Under the pieces are notes generated by a model. The model did no database searches. It had not been told where the DNA came from and was given only the letters and a program-made list of their open reading frames with translations. Below are positions 49,201 to 60,329 of a stretch of 64,000 nucleotides of DNA, piece by piece. Source of the DNA: an uncultured Caulobacterales bacterium (GTDB lineage Bacteria; Pseudomonadota; Alphaproteobacteria; Caulobacterales; Maricaulaceae); NCBI GenBank assembly GCA_947503715.1, contig CANNER010000004.1, positions 124,001 through 188,000 of the forward strand, given 5' to 3'. The position numbers and the translations under genes were made by a program. The stretch's first letter is position 1. Each line of letters starts with the position of its first letter.

Positions 49201-52200
49201 CGGGGCCAAACCACCTGTCGGCAGAGCCGGACAGTTTACGGTCGCGATCAGGTTGTCTGTCACTGTGATGGGGTCGGTAATCGTGACATTACCCGTATTC
49301 GTGACGACATATTCATAGGTCGTGATGTCACCGGGCAGTTCGAAATTCACATCTGTGGCCGTTTTGACAGTTTCAAGTGACGGCGTTTGCACAGCATCCA
49401 CGGTTTCGTCATCACCGGCAGGCGCTAGCGTGCCGCCCGCAGGCGTGCCGGAAGCTTCCGCATTATTCGTAACAGACCCGGCGTCCAGGTCTTCCTGCGT
49501 GACTTCATAATTCGCCGTACAGATAACCGTTTCCGTCGGGTCGAGATTGTCATCATTATTGCCAATCGCCGCAACGTCGCAGACCACGGTTGCGATCTTA
49601 TCATCGGTGACCGTTATGTCGGATACGAGGACATTGCCCGTATTCGTGACGGTGTAAGTATAAGTCAGAATATCGCCAACAGCATTGAACGATGTTTCGC
49701 CCGCAGCCTTGACCAATGTCAGAGCTGGCATTTGGACGGCGTCGACTGTCTCAGACGTTTCCGGTGGTGTCAGTGTTCCGCCATTCGGTGTCCCGCCAGC
49801 AGAGGCGAGGTTCGTGACAGAGCCCGTATCCAAATCAGCCTGCGTGACTTCATAAGTACCCGTACAGACAACAGATTCTGTCGGGTCGAGAATAGCATCG
49901 CCATTGCCGATAGCCGCAACATTACAGGTGACGGAAGCGATTTTGTCATCAGTTACGACAATATCGGCGATCCCGACATTGCCCGTATTCGTGACGGTAT
50001 AGTCGTAATTAATTAAATCTCCAATCGCGTCGAACTCGGTCTCACGCGCGATTTTTGCGATTGTTAGGACAGGTGATTGCGTGCCCGAAACCGTTGCATC
50101 ATCCGTTGGCGATGTCGTTGTTCCGTCAGACGCGGAAGCAACGTTCGTGACAAATCCCGCATCAAGGTCTTCCTGCGTCACGGAATAACTGGCCGTACAG
50201 GTCAGGCTTTGCGTCGGCATTAATCCACCAGCAGGCAAAGCCGGGCAGGTCACGACAGCCGGAACCGTGATCTTATCATCCTCGACTTCAATCGCAGACG
50301 TGAGTGTCACGTTACCCGTGTTTGTCACGAGATACTCATATTCCAACGTATCACCAATGGCGGCAAAGTCGGATGTGAGGGCAGTTTTCTCCAGGGTCAA
50401 AGCCGGGGACTGCGTCCCGTCCACAGTCGCCGTGTCACCCGCAGGAGTCAGAGTTCCCCCCGCTGGCGTGGCCGTTGCAGAGGCGATGTTCGTAACAGAT
50501 CCGGCATCCAGATCTTCCTGTGTCACAGGATATGTGGCCGTACAGGTCGTGAACTCTGTTGGGGCCAATGTTGTCACAGGACAGACCACCGTCGCGATTT
50601 TATCGTCAGAGACGATCAAGTTGGTAATTTCGACATTCCCGGTATTGGTGACGAGATATTCGTAAGACAGCTCATCGCCGACCATGGCGAAGTCCGTGTC
50701 AATCGCGGTCTTGGCGAGTGTCAGAGCCGGAGATTGCGTGCCGCCGACTGTTTCGGTATCCGTTGGCGGCACGAGCGTTCCCCCTGTCGGCGTACCATCA
50801 ACAGACGCGATATTCGTGACGGACCCCGTGTCCAAATCTTCCTGCGTGACTTCATATGTCGCAGTACAAGTCGTGGATGCCCTGGGCGCGAGTTCCGTGA
50901 CCGGGCAATTAATTGTCGCAATTTTATCATCTGAAACGCTGATACCGGAAATCGTGACATTACCACTATTCGCAACATCATATTCATAGGTCAGTTCATC
51001 ACCAACCATTACGAAATCAGTGGACGTCGCGCGTTTGTCGAGTGTCAGAACGGGCGCTGGTGTTTCCGGTCCCACGGATTCTGTATCCGTTGTCGGTGGC
51101 AATGTTCCACCGCTTGGTGTGCCCGTGAAGGTCGCCGTGTTTGTGATCGGCGTGCCAGAGTCGATGTCCGCTTGTGTGACTTCATAGCTGGCCGTGAAGC
51201 TGACCGTCTGCCCAACGGCCAGTGTCGCAATATTGGCAGGTGTGATCGCGGAGAGCGTGCCTGTGCCGTCATGGACATCTGACACACTTACATCGGTCAG
51301 GGTGACGTTACCCGTATTGGTCGCGGTGTACGTATAGGTGATGATATCGCCAACCGCGACATCCGTTGTGACGTCAGCCGTCTTTGCAAAATCGACCAGC
51401 GGCGCGGGTGCATCGGGTGAGACGGATTCCGAGTCTGTGGCGGGCGTAAGTGTGCCTGCGACAGGCGTGGCATTGGCTGTCGCTGTATTGGTAACGGGTG
51501 TGCCCCCATCAATATCGGCCTGTGTGATGACATAGGTCGCGGTGAAATCTGCAAACTGCCCGACGTCTAATGTAGGCACATTGGCAGGCGTAATCGCACC
51601 GAATGGCCCTGTCCCTTCATGGACATCGGAAACCATGACGTTGTTGACGGTGACATTGCCGGAGTTCGTGACGCGGTAAGTATAGGTAATTGTATCACCG
51701 GCGGCGGCATCAGCTGTCACGTCTGCCGTCTTGACGAGCGTCAGTTCAGGCGCAGGACCGTCGAGCACAACATTCTCATCATCCGTCGCAGGGACATAAG
51801 TCCCGCTGGGCGGTGTCGCAGCAACCGTCGCCGTGTTTGTGATCGGCGCAGCGGCGTCGATATCCTCTTGGGTCACAACATAAGTCGCTGTGAAATCTAC
51901 GAAATCGCCAATGGCCAGCGTCGCAACCGTCGCAGGCGTAATCGCGGAAAGCGGCCCTGACCCTGAGTGTACATCCGAGACCGAGATATCGGCCATCGTC
52001 ACATTACCCGTATTCGTGACGCGGTAAGTGTAGGTGATCGTCTCGCCCACAGACAGATCCGCTGTCGCATCCGCCGTTTTCGCCACGGTCAATTCCGGTC
52101 CGGAGGTTTCCGGTGTGACAGACTCGGTCGCATCAACGGGGTTCAACACACCTGTCGCAGGCGTCGCCGTCAGGGTCGCCGTGTTCGTGATAGCGACGCC

Positions 52201-55200
52201 CGCATCAATATCGCCTTGGGTCACTTCATACGTCGCCGTGAAGGTCGCCGTAGCACCGGGTGCAAGACTGGCCACAGAGGCCGGCGTAATGGCCGAGAGT
52301 GTACCGTCACCCTGATGAACGTCTGACACACTGACATTTGTCAGGGTCGTATTACCCGTATTCTGGGCCGTGTAAGTATAGGTGATCGTCTCACCCGCGA
52401 TGAGGTCGGATGTTTTGGATGCGACCTTATTGAAGATGACGTCAGGTGAACCCGGATCAGGTGTCACAGTCTCATCATCTGTGGCGGGTGTGTAACTACC
52501 GCGTGCAGGGGTTGCTGCAACTGTGGCCGTGTTTGTAATCGGTGTCGCGGAGTCGATATCTTCCTGCAGGACTTCGTAAGTCGCCGTGAAGACTTGCACC
52601 TCACCCGGCTCCAGATCGACAGAAGTAGGCGCAATCGCGGAGAGCGTACCCTGCCCTGAATGCACATCAGAGACCGAGACATTCGTCATCGACACATTGC
52701 CCGTATTCTCGACGCGGTAGCTATAGGTGATGGTATCACCTGCCAGAACATTAGCCGTTTTGGATGCGGTTTTCTGAACATCCAAGAGTGGGTTTGGACC
52801 TTCAACCGTGACGGTTTCATCCGCTGTCATCGGCGCGAGTGTGCCACCCTTTGGTGTGGCCGCAAGGGTCGCCGTATTTGTCAGGTCCGTTCCCGCATCA
52901 ATATCTTCCTGCGTGACAACATAGGTCGCCGTGAAAGTCTGGCTTTCCGTTGGGGCAAGATCAACAGAGGCGGGTGTAATCGCGGAGAGCGTTCCCGTAC
53001 CGGATTGGACATCAGACACGGAAACATTGTCTAGGCCGACATTGCCCGTATTCGTGACGACGTAAGTGTAGGTAATCGTGTCGCCTTCGCTGACATCAGT
53101 TGTGTCAGACGCAGTTTTTGTGAAGGTCGCATTCGGGGCCGCCGCTTCCGGCGAAACCGTTTCATCGGCGGTCACAGGAGTCAGCGCACCATTGGCGGGC
53201 GTGCCGTCTGCTGTCGCGGTATTTGTGATATCCGCGCCGGAATCGATATCTTCCTGCGTAATCGTGTAGGTCGCCGTGAAGATTTGGCTTTCCGTTGGCG
53301 CGAGGTCGACAGAAGCGGGTGTAATCGCGGAGAGCGTACCCGAGCCTGAGTGCACATCGGAGACCGAGACACCTGTGATCGTAATATTGCCGGAGTTCGT
53401 GACCTCATAGGAATATGTAATGACTTGCCCGACCTCGACATCCGCCGTCGCGTCCGCGGTCTTTGTCATGGAGAGTTCCGGCGCGGGCGCATTAACGGCA
53501 ACCGTCTCATCCGCTGTCACAGGTGTATAAGCGCCCAGTGCAGGTGTCGCCGCGGCCGTCGCTGTGTTTGTAATATCTGCTCCCGAATCAATATCGGCTT
53601 GGGTGATTGTATAAGTCGCCGTGAAAATTTGGCTTTCCGTTGGCGCAAGATCGACAGAGGCTGGCGTAATCGCAGACAATATGCCCGTCCCGGAATGCAC
53701 GTCGGAAATCGAGACACCGTTCATCGTGACATTACCGGAGTTTGTTGCCGTGTAGGAATAGGTGACGATATCACCTTCCGCGAGACCGGATGTTTGCGAC
53801 GCGGATTTTGTAAATGTCAGCGCAGGGTTAGGAGCTTCAACAGAGACCGTCTCGTCATCCGTTTCCGGTGTGAAAGTCCCTGTAGCAGGCACGGCATTCA
53901 CCGTCGCCGTGTTGGAAATATCCGCACCGGAGTCGATGTCTTCTTGTGTGATGACATAAGTTGCCGTGAAGGTCTGGCTTTGCATTGGCGCAAGGTCGAC
54001 ACTGGCTGGCGTAATGGCGGTGAGTGTGCCCGTACCACCATGCACATCGGAAACACCAACATCCGTCAAGGTGACATTGCCGGAATTAATAACGAGATAG
54101 CTATAGGTGATGGTTTCACCAGCAACCAATTCCGAGGATTTAGAAACTGTCTTTGCAAAATCAACATCCGGCGTCAGGGCTTCGAGGGTGACCGTCTCAT
54201 CATCCGTTGCGGGGGTGTAAGTTCCACGCGCAGGTGTAGCGGCAACCGTCGCCGTGTTTGTAATCGACGTGCCCGCATCAATATCCGCTTGCAAGACCTC
54301 ATATGTTGCGGTGAAGGTCTGCGACTGTCCGGGATCCAGATCGACACTGGCGGGTGTAATCGCGGATAGAGCGCCGACACCTGAATGCGCATCAGAGACC
54401 GAGACGGCCGTCATAGACACATTGCCCGTATTTTGGACGACATATGTATAGGTGATGATATCGCCAACCGAGGCATTCGTCGTCTGCGAAGCGGTCTTCA
54501 CGACCGTCAGTAATGGATTGGCAGCTTCGACAGTCACTGTCTCATTATCGGTGACAGGTGTGTAACTACCGGCGGCTGGCGTCGCATTGACAGTCGCCGT
54601 GTTCGTGATGTCCGTTCCCGCGTCGATATCTTCCAGTTGAACCACATAAGTCGCGGTGAAATCTTGGCTGTCTCCCGGCTGCAATGTGACGCTGGCAGGC
54701 GTAATGGCGGAGAGTGCTCCGGCGCCGCTCTGCACATCAGAGATGGACACATTCTCCATCGTCACATTGCCGGTATTTACGACGGCATATGTATAAGTGA
54801 TCGTGTCACCAACCTGAACATCCGTCGTGTCAGACGCCGTTTTTACAACGGTGAGTAAAGGATTTGGCGCTTCGACGGTGACGCTTTCGTCGGCTGTGAC
54901 AGCGGCCAGTGTTCCACGTTTTGGTGTGGCCGCGAGGGTCGCTGTATTTGTAATCGGCGTGGCCGCATTCACATCGTCCTGCGTCACGACATAGGTCGCG
55001 ATGAAAGTCTGGCTTTCAGTCGGGGCCAGATCAACGGAAGCTGGCGTGATCGCAGAGAGCGTTCCCGTCCCGCTATGGCTGTCGGACAGGCTGACATTAT
55101 CAAGCCCGACATTGCCCGTATTCGTGACGACATATGTATAGGTGATCGTTTGACCTTCGACGACATCCGTATCGTCAGAGGCTGTCTTAGTCAGGGTCGC

Positions 55201-58200
55201 AGCCGGAGTTGCGGCTTCGACGGCAACGGATTCGTCTGCTGTCGTTGGTGTGTAAGTTCCCCGAGCAGGCGTTGCGTTAGCCGTGGCCGTATTCGTAATC
55301 GCTGTGCCCGCATCCACGTCGGCTTGTGTGACTTGATACGTCGCGGTGAAAGTCTGGCTTTCCGTGGGCGCAAGATCAACCGAGGCGGGGGTAATAGCGG
55401 AGAGTGTGCCTGTACCACTATGGACATCGCTGATGGAAACAGCTGTCAAATCGACATTGCCATCATTCGTGACAACATATGTATAAGTGATCGTCTGACC
55501 TTCTACGAGGTCAACATCGTCCGAAGCTGTCTTCGTCAGGGTCGTAGACGGCGTGGCGGCTTCAACGGCAACCGACGCATCATCCGTTGTCGGGACCAGC
55601 GTGCCTTGTGACGGCGTCGCGCTCAACGTGGCCGTATTTGTGATAGCCGCGCCCGTATCAATATCTTCCTGCGTGACGAGATAGGTCGCCGTGAAGTCAA
55701 CAAAATCACCAACGGCCAATGTTGTTACATTTGCGGGCGTGACGGCGGAGAGCGTACCCTCCCCACTATGCACGTCTGAAACTGAGAGGTTACTTAACGT
55801 AACTGTGCCGTTATTCGTGACGCGATACGTATAGGTGACCGTGTCACCTGCCGAGAGGTCCGTCGAAACATCAGGTGTCTTGACGAGTGTTGCGGATGCG
55901 TTGGGTGTGGCCAATGCCAGAGACTCGCCATCCGTCGGCGGAGTGAAACTGCCATTGGCAGGCGTGGCGTTACCCGTTGCAGTGTTTGTAATCGGGCCAC
56001 CCGCATCAATGTCTTCCTGCAGAACGACATAAGTGGCGGTAAAACTGACATCATCACCCGGCAAAAGGGTCGCGACTGTCGCGGGCGCAATGGCGGAGAG
56101 CGTCCCTTCCCCGTTATGAACGTCAGAGACCGAGATATTTGTCAGGGTCACATTGCCCGTATTCTCAAACACATATGTATATGTGATCGTGTCGCCTTCT
56201 ACGACATCCGTGGTTTTATCCGCCGTCTTAGAAAGTGTCGCAGCTGGGGCGGGCCCTGCGGTTGTGACGGATTCATCCGCAGTCGCAGGCGTAAATACGC
56301 CACGGGTCGGCGTTGCATTCGCTGTCGCTGTATTCGTAATCGCGACACCCGCATCAATATCGGTTTGCTGCACAACATAAGTTGCCGTGAAGTCCTGATT
56401 GCCGCCGACGGGAATATCCGCAGTTGCAGGGGTGATCGCGGAGAGTGTGCCCGTGCCCGTGTGGACATCCGTGATTGTCACATCTTCCAACGTCACATCG
56501 CCCGTGTTCACGACATTATAGGTGTAGGTAAGGGTCTGGCCTTCGACGACATCTGTATCATCATCGGCGAGTTTGGTCATGGTGGCGGACGGTGCGGGCG
56601 CAGCGAGGCTGACGCTTTCATCGGCTGTGCGTGCGCCTAATGTGCCGCGTGCCGGTGTAGTATTGAGGGTCGCTGTGTTCGTGATATTCGCCCCAGAATC
56701 GAAATCGTCCTGCGTGATGACATAGGTCGCGGTGAAGTCCTGCGACGTACCGGGCGCGATATCGACGCCAGTTGGCGTAATCGCGGAAAGTGTGCCCGAC
56801 CCCGAATGAACATCGGAGACGGAGGTATTGGTCAGCGTAACATTACCCGTATTCTGAACGGTGTAAGTATAGGTGACGGTATCGCCCTCTTCTAAATCCG
56901 AATCAGGTGAAGCAATTTTGGAGAAGACGGCTTCCGGTGTTGGGGCCGTGACGGAAATACTCTCATCCGCTGTGGGCGCGACTATCGTTCCCCGGCGGGG
57001 TGTGGAATTGGCCGTCGCAGTATTGGTAATATCCGCGCCGCTATCTATGTCGGCCTGCGTGACGACATAGGTCGAGGTGAATGTCTGGCTCCCGCCATTT
57101 GGCGCCAATGAAACTGAGGCAGGCGTGACAGCAGAGAGTGTGCCCTCACCTGAATGGACATCCGTGATGTTCACATCGTTGAGTGTGATATTGCCATTAT
57201 TTGTTGCGACATATGTATAGGTGACCGTCTCACCCGCCGTCAGGTTCGTCGTCTTGTCGGCGACTTTTGTCAGCGTCATGACATTATTGGCGGCGGGGCC
57301 GGGAATGGACAAAGTACCGGACACGTTGCCCAATTGACCCTCAGTTGGGTTCGCCGTCACTTCCGCCGTGTTCACAAAAACGACATCGTTATCAATGTTC
57401 TCCTGCGTGACAATATGCTGCCCCGTACAGGTCATTGAGTCGCCCGAATTGAGCGATGTAAACGGACAAGAGACTGCGCCTGTAATGAAACTATCATCGA
57501 CGACAATGCTGTTGAGTCTGACGGATCCGATATTCGTCACCTCGAAACTATAATTGATAATATCGCCCACGGCGTCGTAATCCGTCCGGTCAGCCATTTT
57601 TTCAATCGTAACACCCGGCGCGACTTCCGGTGTGCCTGTTGCGTCTACACCGTCTTGGAAGAACCAGGCATTATCACCCCGTGTTGTACTACTCCCAGTA
57701 TCGTCATCCCGAATGAATGGTGTGGTGCTTCCGACAGACAGAATATTTGTAAGGAGCGGCCCAGGAAGATCGAACCACCCTGTACTTGTTTCAGTTGTGC
57801 CTTGATTACGGAAGCAGTTTTCCTGACTGGCAATTTGGGTCGTCCCGGTCAGGTTTGTACGTTGCACATCCGTTGGCCCAAGGTTGGACAGGCTGGAGAC
57901 TTCAATCCCGTTGACCAGAAAGGCCACGTCTTCAAAATCAAAGTTACCCGGACAGGCATCCGCATCGCGAACGGTAAGACGAGCGTAACCTTCGGCAATG
58001 GACCCACCGAAATAGTCAGAACACGAGACGATCCCGCAATTCAGTGTCTGTTGCGGGCCCAGTTGAAATGTCGGAATACCGCGGAAGGCGGTGGGAGTGC
58101 CTGTCCCTGCAAAACCTTGGAATTGCGTCGAAGGGTTGACGAACTGGTAGTAGATATTTCCGTTCACCCCTATCAAAACAAACATCGTGCCACCAACAGC

Positions 58201-58380
58201 AGGATATGTATCCGGGATTGGACCGTTCCCATTTGGAACAGTTTCCGTGAAGGTTGTTGCCCAGGCCGTTTGGGATGCGGCCGTCCCCGCGAGAAGGAGG
58301 GCGGCGACCGCCGAGGCTTTCGCTGTGCGGCTTAAAAGGCGTTTTGTACGCGTGAACAGTGTATATAATAAGTTCGGCAT
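37252..58380 (-). CDS. Giant DUF11-repeat surface protein with C-terminal outer-membrane-barrel-like region (about 7042 aa)
   Basis: A single uninterrupted frame of 7043 codons. The ATG at 58380 is chosen because it begins an ordinary signal peptide ([13 protein letters not shown], cleavage near 41); a TTG 14 codons upstream is less likely. Order: N-terminal beta domain (about 42-255); one cysteine-bearing DUF11-like unit (256-366); 18 cysteine-free units (366-2443); 24 units with one Cys pair each (2443-5048); a divergent pair of domains with DxDxDG Ca-binding segments (near 5190); further DUF11 units; an SdrD-B-like domain ([21 protein letters not shown], near 5650); a Gly/Asp-rich linker; and about 860 strand-rich residues ending in NLVGKF. 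The last part looks like an outer-membrane barrel. Each repeat is an Ig-like domain, so a long surface stalk anchored by its own C-terminus is inferred. Function (adhesion, cell contact) is unproven. Confidence 0.85.
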   Translation of the reverse strand: MPNLLYTLFTRTKRLLSRTAKASAVAALLLAGTAASQTAWATTFTETVPNGNGPIPDTYPAVGGTMFVLIGVNGNIYYQFVNPSTQFQGFAGTGTPTAFRGIPTFQLGPQQTLNCGIVSCSDYFGGSIAEGYARLTVRDADACPGNFDFEDVAFLVNGIEVSSLSNLGPTDVQRTNLTGTTQIASQENCFRNQGTTETSTGWFDLPGPLLTNILSVGSTTPFIRDDDTGSSTTRGDNAWFFQDGVDATGTPEVAPGVTIEKMADRTDYDAVGDIINYSFEVTNIGSVRLNSIVVDDSFITGAVSCPFTSLNSGDSMTCTGQHIVTQENIDNDVVFVNTAEVTANPTEGQLGNVSGTLSIPGPAANNVMTLTKVADKTTNLTAGETVTYTYVATNNGNITLNDVNITDVHSGEGTLSAVTPASVSLAPNGGSQTFTSTYVVTQADIDSGADITNTATANSTPRRGTIVAPTADESISVTAPTPEAVFSKIASPDSDLEEGDTVTYTYTVQNTGNVTLTNTSVSDVHSGSGTLSAITPTGVDIAPGTSQDFTATYVITQDDFDSGANITNTATLNTTPARGTLGARTADESVSLAAPAPSATMTKLADDDTDVVEGQTLTYTYNVVNTGDVTLEDVTITDVHTGTGTLSAITPATADIPVGGNQDFTATYVVQQTDIDAGVAITNTATANATPTRGVFTPATADESVTTAGPAPAATLSKTADKTTDVVEGDTITYTYVFENTGNVTLTNISVSDVHNGEGTLSAIAPATVATLLPGDDVSFTATYVVLQEDIDAGGPITNTATGNATPANGSFTPPTDGESLALATPNASATLVKTPDVSTDLSAGDTVTYTYRVTNNGTVTLSNLSVSDVHSGEGTLSAVTPANVTTLAVGDFVDFTATYLVTQEDIDTGAAITNTATLSATPSQGTLVPTTDDASVAVEAATPSTTLTKTASDDVDLVEGQTITYTYVVTNDGNVDLTAVSISDVHSGTGTLSAITPASVDLAPTESQTFTATYQVTQADVDAGTAITNTATANATPARGTYTPTTADESVAVEAATPAATLTKTASDDTDVVEGQTITYTYVVTNTGNVGLDNVSLSDSHSGTGTLSAITPASVDLAPTESQTFIATYVVTQDDVNAATPITNTATLAATPKRGTLAAVTADESVTVEAPNPLLTVVKTASDTTDVQVGDTITYTYAVVNTGNVTMENVSISDVQSGAGALSAITPASVTLQPGDSQDFTATYVVQLEDIDAGTDITNTATVNATPAAGSYTPVTDNETVTVEAANPLLTVVKTASQTTNASVGDIITYTYVVQNTGNVSMTAVSVSDAHSGVGALSAITPASVDLDPGQSQTFTATYEVLQADIDAGTSITNTATVAATPARGTYTPATDDETVTLEALTPDVDFAKTVSKSSELVAGETITYSYLVINSGNVTLTDVGVSDVHGGTGTLTAITPASVDLAPMQSQTFTATYVITQEDIDSGADISNTATVNAVPATGTFTPETDDETVSVEAPNPALTFTKSASQTSGLAEGDIVTYSYTATNSGNVTMNGVSISDVHSGTGILSAITPASVDLAPTESQIFTATYTITQADIDSGADITNTATAAATPALGAYTPVTADETVAVNAPAPELSMTKTADATADVEVGQVITYSYEVTNSGNITITGVSVSDVHSGSGTLSAITPASVDLAPTESQIFTATYTITQEDIDSGADITNTATADGTPANGALTPVTADETVSPEAAAPNATFTKTASDTTDVSEGDTITYTYVVTNTGNVGLDNVSVSDVQSGTGTLSAITPASVDLAPTESQTFTATYVVTQEDIDAGTDLTNTATLAATPKGGTLAPMTADETVTVEGPNPLLDVQKTASKTANVLAGDTITYSYRVENTGNVSMTNVSVSDVHSGQGTLSAIAPTSVDLEPGEVQVFTATYEVLQEDIDSATPITNTATVAATPARGSYTPATDDETVTPDPGSPDVIFNKVASKTSDLIAGETITYTYTAQNTGNTTLTNVSVSDVHQGDGTLSAITPASVASLAPGATATFTATYEVTQGDIDAGVAITNTATLTATPATGVLNPVDATESVTPETSGPELTVAKTADATADLSVGETITYTYRVTNTGNVTMADISVSDVHSGSGPLSAITPATVATLAIGDFVDFTATYVVTQEDIDAAAPITNTATVAATPPSGTYVPATDDENVVLDGPAPELTLVKTADVTADAAAGDTITYTYRVTNSGNVTVNNVMVSDVHEGTGPFGAITPANVPTLDVGQFADFTATYVITQADIDGGTPVTNTATANATPVAGTLTPATDSESVSPDAPAPLVDFAKTADVTTDVAVGDIITYTYTATNTGNVTLTDVSVSDVHDGTGTLSAITPANIATLAVGQTVSFTASYEVTQADIDSGTPITNTATFTGTPSGGTLPPTTDTESVGPETPAPVLTLDKRATSTDFVMVGDELTYEYDVANSGNVTISGISVSDDKIATINCPVTELAPRASTTCTATYEVTQEDLDTGSVTNIASVDGTPTGGTLVPPTDTETVGGTQSPALTLAKTAIDTDFAMVGDELSYEYLVTNTGNVEITNLIVSDDKIATVVCPVTTLAPTEFTTCTATYPVTQEDLDAGSVTNIASATATPAGGTLTPAGDTATVDGTQSPALTLEKTALTSDFAAIGDTLEYEYLVTNTGNVTLTSAIEVEDDKITVPAVVTCPALPAGGLMPTQSLTCTASYSVTQEDLDAGFVTNVASASDGTTTSPTDDATVSGTQSPVLTIAKIARETEFDAIGDLINYDYTVTNTGNVGIADIVVTDDKIASVTCNVAAIGNGDAILDPTESVVCTGTYEVTQADLDTGSVTNLASAGGTPNGGTLTPPETSETVDAVQMPALTLVKAAGETSFNAVGDILTYTYTVTNTGNVLVSDITVTDDKIATVVCDVAAIGNNDDNLDPTETVICTANYEVTQEDLDAGSVTNNAEASGTPAGGTLAPAGDDETVDAVQTPSLETVKTATDVNFELPGDITTYEYVVTNTGNVTITDPITVTDNLIATVNCPALPTGGLAPNASLTCTATYEATQADLDAGQVTNLASATDGTTTSTQTSETIPADQSPALSIVKTPLFSDFTMAGDVVEYQFDVTNEGNVTLTGGVDVIDDKIGTISCVTGNLTPGATQTCTASYTITQADIDAGEVMNQAFAQNGTLVSAPVDVTVTGTRTPSLGFVKRATTAEFVNAGDVINYEFDVENTGNVTLTSVSVSDDIIANVVCPLTELAPAQTMVCTASYTVTQADVDAGEVVNNASVAGTPPGGGTPTETPGTTTVGSDAQPSLTFDKRAVSTAFDMVGDILSYEFDVENTGSVTLSNIVIEDDLIASVTCPLTTLAPAQSMVCSATYEVTQADVDAGEVINNASAKSDLPNGDPLPEVPDTVTISGDQTPSLSVVKNALTNSFDAVGDIVDFEVIVTNTGNVSVSGIVVDDPLIPSLSCSSAALAPTASFTCTGSYTVTQADIDNGSLTNTVSVSGTPAGGTLSPVGTTETVDADLVPGLTVVKTAQTSDFTRVGDTINYDYLVTNSGNTTLTDPISITDDKIASVSCPVIPAGGLAPTESLTCSATYVVTQADLDAGQVTNLATATDGINTSPEVSETVGGVQTPSLAMTKTASPQTYAAVGDMVTYSYVITNTGNVTVTDALSVSDDRIASVACPALPAGGLVPGASLTCTGTDTVSQEDIDNGSVTNRATGTDGTTTTDPVDETVSADLQPALAIEKSARSTSFTTVGEIVDYDYLVTNTGNVTITEPITVSDDKIASVSCPALPGGRLAPNASLTCSAQYEVTQADIDAGEVTNVASARTGTTVSSTDDVTVPATQTPALSVVKSALETSFSAPGDVLSYEYRVRNTGNVTLTGNISVADDKIENVICPALPMAGLQPSEEIVCTATYLVTQADLDAGEVTNIASASNGGTTSPTDSATVEADDMPALSIRKSSDLSTFNTPGQIITYTFDVTNTGNVTLTDPVTVSDNRIPDVTCPALPAGGLVPGASITCTGTDEVEQADIDVGVVENTASAASGDTESDETTRRVFATRTAELVIEKTATNIDFTLPGDIVTYEYVVTNSGNTTITDPITVSDNRIPNVVCPALPTDGLAPDASLTCTADYVVTQDNLDIGVVVNIATATDGTTTSAPDSETIPANANPALEIRKSSDELPFSAAGDILTYSFEIENSGNVTLTGNISVTDNRIGTFVCYTGNFIPGQIETCTADYEVTQADMDRGSVTNDAFATHPRTNSPTDFVTIPADQQPEIGLVKDAVTTEFTNVGDTLDYTYTVTNLGNVTIMFPVSISDDRIPDVTCDALPAGGLAPGGTLICRGTDTVSQEDIDAGFVTNTATATDGTTTSTPQTETIGGVQAPELTIEKLAQNSDFTAVGDTLDYNYVVTNTGNITLTDPVTITDDRIDTVTCPALPIGGLQPGATLLCTATDTVTQADLDAGFVTNTASARSGATQSDEDYATVTGTQTPELSLEKTATSGDFSAAGDIVSYNYVVTNTGNVTVTAPITVSDDKISSVTCPALPAGGLAPTQTLTCSADYEITQADVDAGFVTNLATATDGETSSEEVSETAEAAQAPSLTLVKTALTTEFAQAGDTLDYEYLVTNSGNTTITQAITIRDDRIAAITCPALPAGGLLPNASITCTATDTLDQADIDAGTVTNVATATDGTTSSNEETETVSGNITSAFTIDKVAQTNDFSMVGDVLSYDFIIRNTGNVTLTDAFTVSDDKIGEINCPTNPGLVPNATLTCSADYEVTQADLDAGQVTNIATASSGGETSEPDVVTITGTQTPELTIEKSTETEALNAPGQIVTYDYLVTNTGNTSILSPITVSDDKITDVTCPALPAGGLAPQATLTCSADYIVTQADLDAGSVTNIATASDGETTSAPDTVTVETEAEESLLIVKRATTEGFSAVSDIVSYEYDVTNTGNLTLTTPVTVSDDKIADVTCPALPAGGLAPQATLTCSADYAVTQADLDAGQVTNLATATSGGSESGEVSETVEAMVEPELDVRKTTENTRQMFGPIFEVTYNLELENTGNVTLTDVQLEDDLAASFAPATLVGTPTVDATGVTANGEYDGVTITDLLAGMDNLAVGEMASLTLTAQIDITNGVPAQGNTAFGVSPILPQPVASDDDTVTPDTPEDTNPAPVDLGDEDGDGAPDRFESPTADRDGDGIPDSMDYDPTGYFYCEENGNILPGGGITVAGPNGVNSAVGALNDIVIVQDGSDGFYQFYVTAPGRYTLTPTYPETGLVSTARLPIEDGLDVSTRTDNPAILGSSEVGDTGQIADFSAEANAPFYFEFEFEAGDPSVLLNNIPLRACGIPAIELAKSSTGDPERLDDGRQLVSYNFDVTNTGETLVEDIRIEDDLAAVFGIDRVEVQTLDITAAPDGFAGQVNPGFDGQTVTDLLIGTGDLAPGEILSVNLQAAVNPAVDGEYTNVATVSATGPRDTGDISGEGRATLQLLPLADASFLRVTKTASPRTVQIGDPVLYTISVTNESASTLTGVDIVDRLPEGFAYVPESARVSDASDVVELEPTVRSRGVLSWSLNAGEVTPLDALQPGETVSVNLQLLAGPNVTFGAHENQAFAENTATGTRSDIATAVVDYIPEPSFDCTPVIGRVYDDVNVNGYPDDGEPGLPGVRLVTVNGDIITTDEYGRYHIPCAILADAENGSNFLLKADTRTLPLGYAPTTENPRVVRATRGKFVKMNFGAGFRTKLRVDFMAEDFNLDGTGIAAAKVQELQSFLAQNDAAERAVLVFNAEDDMSVDAAQARLQVALEAVRDLAPNSLKDIALEASWGQAKYYEESGNIAGEVFGGRVPSDEGEMDAIKDNGRENGTDRQAFALGENGLIGPVGRDALTDRDEDRRWNNGGGLRDNHTDQDDEGALASDTRRNRASVLGRRDRVTEADQSPAPGRLQRWLGWGNSTSAYVDSMELETTVDSLDPVKRLNAQVDVVNWNGVRTLKAATYSNYAAFTDRLEIRVFDARRSARGEPLFTIPVTGTEASMAVPDILPENMLYILRAYGKDGAFDDTAPKRLRVSEAKFDLTESEWVAEAPNSFGQNTLQVSNILVRGGAVRVYGRNVAGETATVMGEQVRVDEQGRFVMEQLLPAGEQSVMIEAGGQTIARMVDVKARETFYVAQVEATIGQRIGDDDTFEEGRVAFYVRSRLNDRWTVTATADTGEAGLGDLVSTLDDKDLDQLLRRLDPDRYYPTYGDNSTIEQDAPTSGRIYARVERDDDYALWGNYQTDFNDTEFARVNRTLYGAKLHWDENGFTTLGDARTAVTAFIAEGGTRQARDELRGTGGSVYYLRHGDISIGSEQLRVETRDSVSGLVTESRRLQYGTDYDLDFIQGRVILTRPLGSTGDDGRLFRDGSQSGNAQVLVADYEFTPVFGANDTGAVYGARAKRWFGDHVKLGATYNHSDDGGVESDLYEMDLTLQYAAGTYIKGEIARSEGLGVETFASIDGGFTYNAADRGEVFGDDNVDAMAYAIEAAVNFSEVSDLEGSAYTYWRKRQAGFAGYAEATNSSVEQFGGGMDIVIAKGLEFGARADISDSEIIGTNSFAEARVDYALNEKTTLSGGLSFNDDARGNAGASVGLRGEYQFTDDSNLYVFGQVGLTGDNTRTTDRLGVGGEVRLSKTFFGGGEVSTGEDGLGARATLRREEEDGDEYYLAYDLPLQAQPTSNYGTFNVGARKRYGDALSVFGEERLQFNQRGLNGITHAYGVEYTPGKWNFGLNGEVGRIDQLDREAFGLSTGFANERFKAGFAAEWRQDKNIDTDAERETWLLRWTSQYQASEELRLQGKFNRAMSKQTEDGDLGPVDFNEAEFTEGSIAAAYRPIWDDRFNLLAKYTYLEDLSPTSQRFGGETLNYRQISEIVSVDAAYDVSQKWTLGGKYAHRSGQVTSNRESLDFTKSSADLGVIRLDYHATHQWDLHLEGRWLDIGNGVITRTGGQAGVYRHMNDNAKLGVGVTWGGIEEQYLGALEDEDDLGWYLNLVGKF
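43235..51052 (-). repeat. Repeat block B: 24 units of about 326 bp, each with a cysteine pair
   Basis: Units start with (L)(T/S)(L/I)xKxAxxxxF and include GD, [12 protein letters not shown](L/I), [19 protein letters not shown], [17 protein letters not shown] and VTNxAxA. The two Cys (after DDKI.. and in LTC) are kept in all 24 units. They run from [12 protein letters not shown] (near 51,050) to the unit ending [10 protein letters not shown] (near 43,235). Length per unit is 106-115 codons. Confidence 0.9.
51052..57282 (-). repeat. Repeat block A: 18 units of about 346 bp, cysteine-free
   Basis: Units contain [17 protein letters not shown], [18 protein letters not shown], TATYxVTQxDIDAG, ITNTATxxATPxxG and a T/D-E-S/T-V linker. 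No cysteine appears in any unit. Several neighbouring units share long identical stretches ([16 protein letters not shown] in at least five), a sign of recent duplication or gene conversion. Confidence 0.9.
57282..57615 (-). repeat. First DUF11-like unit, divergent and cysteine-bearing
   Basis: This N-terminal unit ([21 protein letters not shown]...) has the Cys pair of block B (VSCPF.., MTCTG) although it precedes the Cys-free block A. It looks like a capping unit from before the expansion. Confidence 0.75.
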
Positions 58381-58739
58381 GACCGGTTTCCATAAAATCG
58401 AAACCAGAGCGTGGTGACCCAAATGTTACGCAGATGTTAACTTCCCTTTCGAAATACGGTTAACAAATTCATTTGCATTTATCTGCGGTTCAAAAAGGTT
58501 AATATCTACATGAGCACGTCACTTAACCATCTGTATTTATTCTTTTTTCAAAATCTCACCCGTTAACTTATGCCCTGACCTACATTCGGGTAACGCCACT
58601 TTTGATTGTAGTCCTTTGCGGCGAATTGAGACGAAGGGTGACTCACAAATCGGAACCCATATGGGTTACGGATTGAGATTGCACATCCGAATTTCTTCGG
58701 TTAAACCATGGTTACGATTCGTAACTTAGTATTTAATCT
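58381..58739. promoter_or_regulatory. Divergent promoter region of the giant gene and HxlR gene, TTAA motif cluster
   Basis: 359 bp without a gene. Seven TTAA cores occur (58437, 58460, 58499, 58523, 58563, 58701, 58733), mostly within GTTAAC or GGTTAA. One is an exact TTAACCAT (58523-58530), a known CtrA half-site word in Caulobacter. The first five are spaced 23, 39, 24 and 40 bp. A palindrome-like ACCATGGTTACGATTCGTAAC (58705-58724 region) lies just before the HxlR start and could be its own operator. Confidence 0.45.
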
Positions 58740-59174
58740 ATGACCCGATCTTCGAAATCATATCCCGCACCCAACAAAGCGCCGGATATATTCTACGCAC
58801 CGGACCTTTGCCCGATACGCGGCGTTTTAGGTCATATTGGACAGAAATGGCCATCCCTCATTCTGTGCCACCTCTCCTTCGGAACTCACCGTTTCTCAGA
58901 GCTTCGCGGCGCGATTCCGGACATCTCTCAACGGATGCTGGCAAAGACTTTGAAGACGCTTGAACGCGACGGTCTGGTCAGTCGGGATGCGTGTCCCGGT
59001 ATGCCGCCAAGAGTCGATTATAGCCTCACCCCTTTGGGTGACAGCTATATCGAGCCCTTGCAGAATCTGATGAATTGGGGTGCTCGGAACAAGGCCAGAA
59101 TAGAAACGATCCGCCAAGCCTATGATGCTGAGACATCACCCGGTACCATTTTGCAGAAGACGAAGATCGGTTGA
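58740..59174 (+). CDS. HxlR-family transcriptional regulator
   Basis: 144 residues with one MarR-like winged helix domain. The family signature is clear: LCPIRGVLGHIGQKWPSLIL (Cys24 conserved), HRFSELRGAIPDISQRMLAKTL, LERDGLVSRDACPGMPPRVDYSLTPLG. Many HxlR proteins sense reactive electrophiles or oxidants through this N-terminal Cys. It is divergent from the giant gene and shares its promoter region, so it may regulate that gene or itself. The next 441 bp are non-coding. Confidence 0.9.
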   Translation: MTRSSKSYPAPNKAPDIFYAPDLCPIRGVLGHIGQKWPSLILCHLSFGTHRFSELRGAIPDISQRMLAKTLKTLERDGLVSRDACPGMPPRVDYSLTPLGDSYIEPLQNLMNWGARNKARIETIRQAYDAETSPGTILQKTKIG

Positions 59175-59615
59175 GACATGACCGGCCATAGGCCCGAAAT
59201 GCTGACATGTCGAATCAACATAAAAGAAAAAGTTCAAGTGAAACACTTTCAAAGATATTTTATGTTCTGAAAGAAGCACAACATATCAAATAATCCACAA
59301 AGTCTTTATATCAGAGAAATGGCGCACTGGGGATGCGTGGCTCTTGGCTCTTAAAACCGATATGAATCAATAACATAGAAGATATGAAAATGTCAATGGA
59401 CCCCAGTTTTTGCCTCGAAACTGACCCCCAGTGAAAAAGAGCTGAAATCGGTTAAAATCAAAGCTGGGTTGCTCTGCAATCCTGCCCCTTGGCGAAAGCG
59501 GGGTGTGCAAACGGAGCGGTAAATCGTGCGGGGTGGTGCGGGCGCAGGGCGAAGCCTGAGCCACGGCCCGCGCTATTTTCTGCGAAGTGCGCCGAGGGGC
59601 AGCGCCCCTAAGTCT
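59175..59615. other. 441-bp gap with possible IS-end remnant at the edge of the restriction island
   Basis: No convincing gene. The left third is AT-rich. At 59398-59407 and 59423-59432 the decamers GGACCCCAGT and GACCCCCAGT recur 25 bp apart; similar repeated CCCC(A)GT words occur at ends of some IS21-type elements, so this may be a remnant. From 59480 on DNA turns GC-rich, and a small hairpin AGGGGC/GCCCCT (59595-59609) lies right after the metallopeptidase stop. No transposase frame is seen. Confidence 0.35.
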
Positions 59616-60329
59616 CTAGTCTGCTAGGATCAACTCAGAGATATCATTCAAACGCTCACGCCTGTTTTCCCAATCACTCTGGTGTTTTGAGAGTAGGTTG
59701 TAGAACCGTTCGCTATGATTACGTTCAACAAGATGACATAATTCATGTAGCAATACGTAATCGATACATTGAATTGGTGCCTTAATAAGCTTGGGATTTA
59801 GTATTATTACACCTGATGGAGAACAACTTCCCCACTGTGTTGTCATTGCCTTAAGTGTGATTTTAGGTTCGGATAGCACCCATGTAAGACTGTCTATTAA
59901 AAGCAATAAGCGCTTTCTAAAATAGCTTTTAGCGCGCTCACGATACCACCGATTAAGGGCGTCAGGGACGGCAATTGTATCATCAATATTCACTATTATC
60001 TGCCCGCCCATGAGCTTCACACCACAACTTTCAGCGGTCACGACTTTTAAGATATATCGTCTGCCCAAATAGAAATGCGTCTCCCCTGAAACGTATTGCC
60101 TCGGCAATATGTGCGAGCGTTGCTCTTCTTGAATCTCTAGATTTTTGGTGACCCATCGAAGGCGTTTTTTAAGGGCGTCTCGCACCTCTGACTCGCATAC
60201 TCCGATAGGGGCTTGAACTTCGATACGGTTTCTTGGGTGAACCTTAATCCTTATTTTCCCTTCGAGGTTAGCTACCGAATTGAGTTCAAAATTTAGAAGC
60301 CTATCGCCATATTGAATTTGTCTTGTCAT
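59616..60329 (-). CDS. YgjP/DUF45-family metallopeptidase of the type I restriction locus
   Basis: 237 residues. The zinc motif HELCH is at 195-199 (LLHELCHLVERNHSERFY), with a further His205 and the TTQWGSCSPSG segment (163-173) typical of YgjP/DUF45 (SprT-like) proteins. N-terminal half holds beta strands (IRIKVHPRNRIEVQAP). Its start overlaps the hsdR stop by 4 bp. DUF45 genes are commonly found attached to hsdR; their role is thought to be accessory, but is not established. Confidence 0.88.
   Translation of the reverse strand: MTRQIQYGDRLLNFELNSVANLEGKIRIKVHPRNRIEVQAPIGVCESEVRDALKKRLRWVTKNLEIQEEQRSHILPRQYVSGETHFYLGRRYILKVVTAESCGVKLMGGQIIVNIDDTIAVPDALNRWYRERAKSYFRKRLLLLIDSLTWVLSEPKITLKAMTTQWGSCSPSGVIILNPKLIKAPIQCIDYVLLHELCHLVERNHSERFYNLLSKHQSDWENRRERLNDISELILAD

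Noticed and set aside
48205-49380. 391-codon and similar (53350-54369, 339 codons) plus-strand frames with periodic sequence
   Set aside because: Their periodicity equals that of the sense repeats; they are antisense shadows, without start signals or family match.
43235-57615. Regular spacing of similar DNA looked at first like a CRISPR-like array
   Set aside because: Units are 320-350 bp, stay in one reading frame and encode Ig-like domains; there are no short identical repeats with unique 30-40 bp spacers and no cas genes.
59367-59564. 65-codon minus-strand frame in the gap before the metallopeptidase
   Set aside because: It spans the GC-rich/AT-rich border and the repeated CCCC words, lacks a ribosome site and has low-complexity sequence; more likely non-coding.
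59595-59609. Hairpin AGGGGC-AGC-GCCCCT after the metallopeptidase as a terminator
   Set aside because: No T-tract follows on either strand, so it was kept only as a note in the gap entry.
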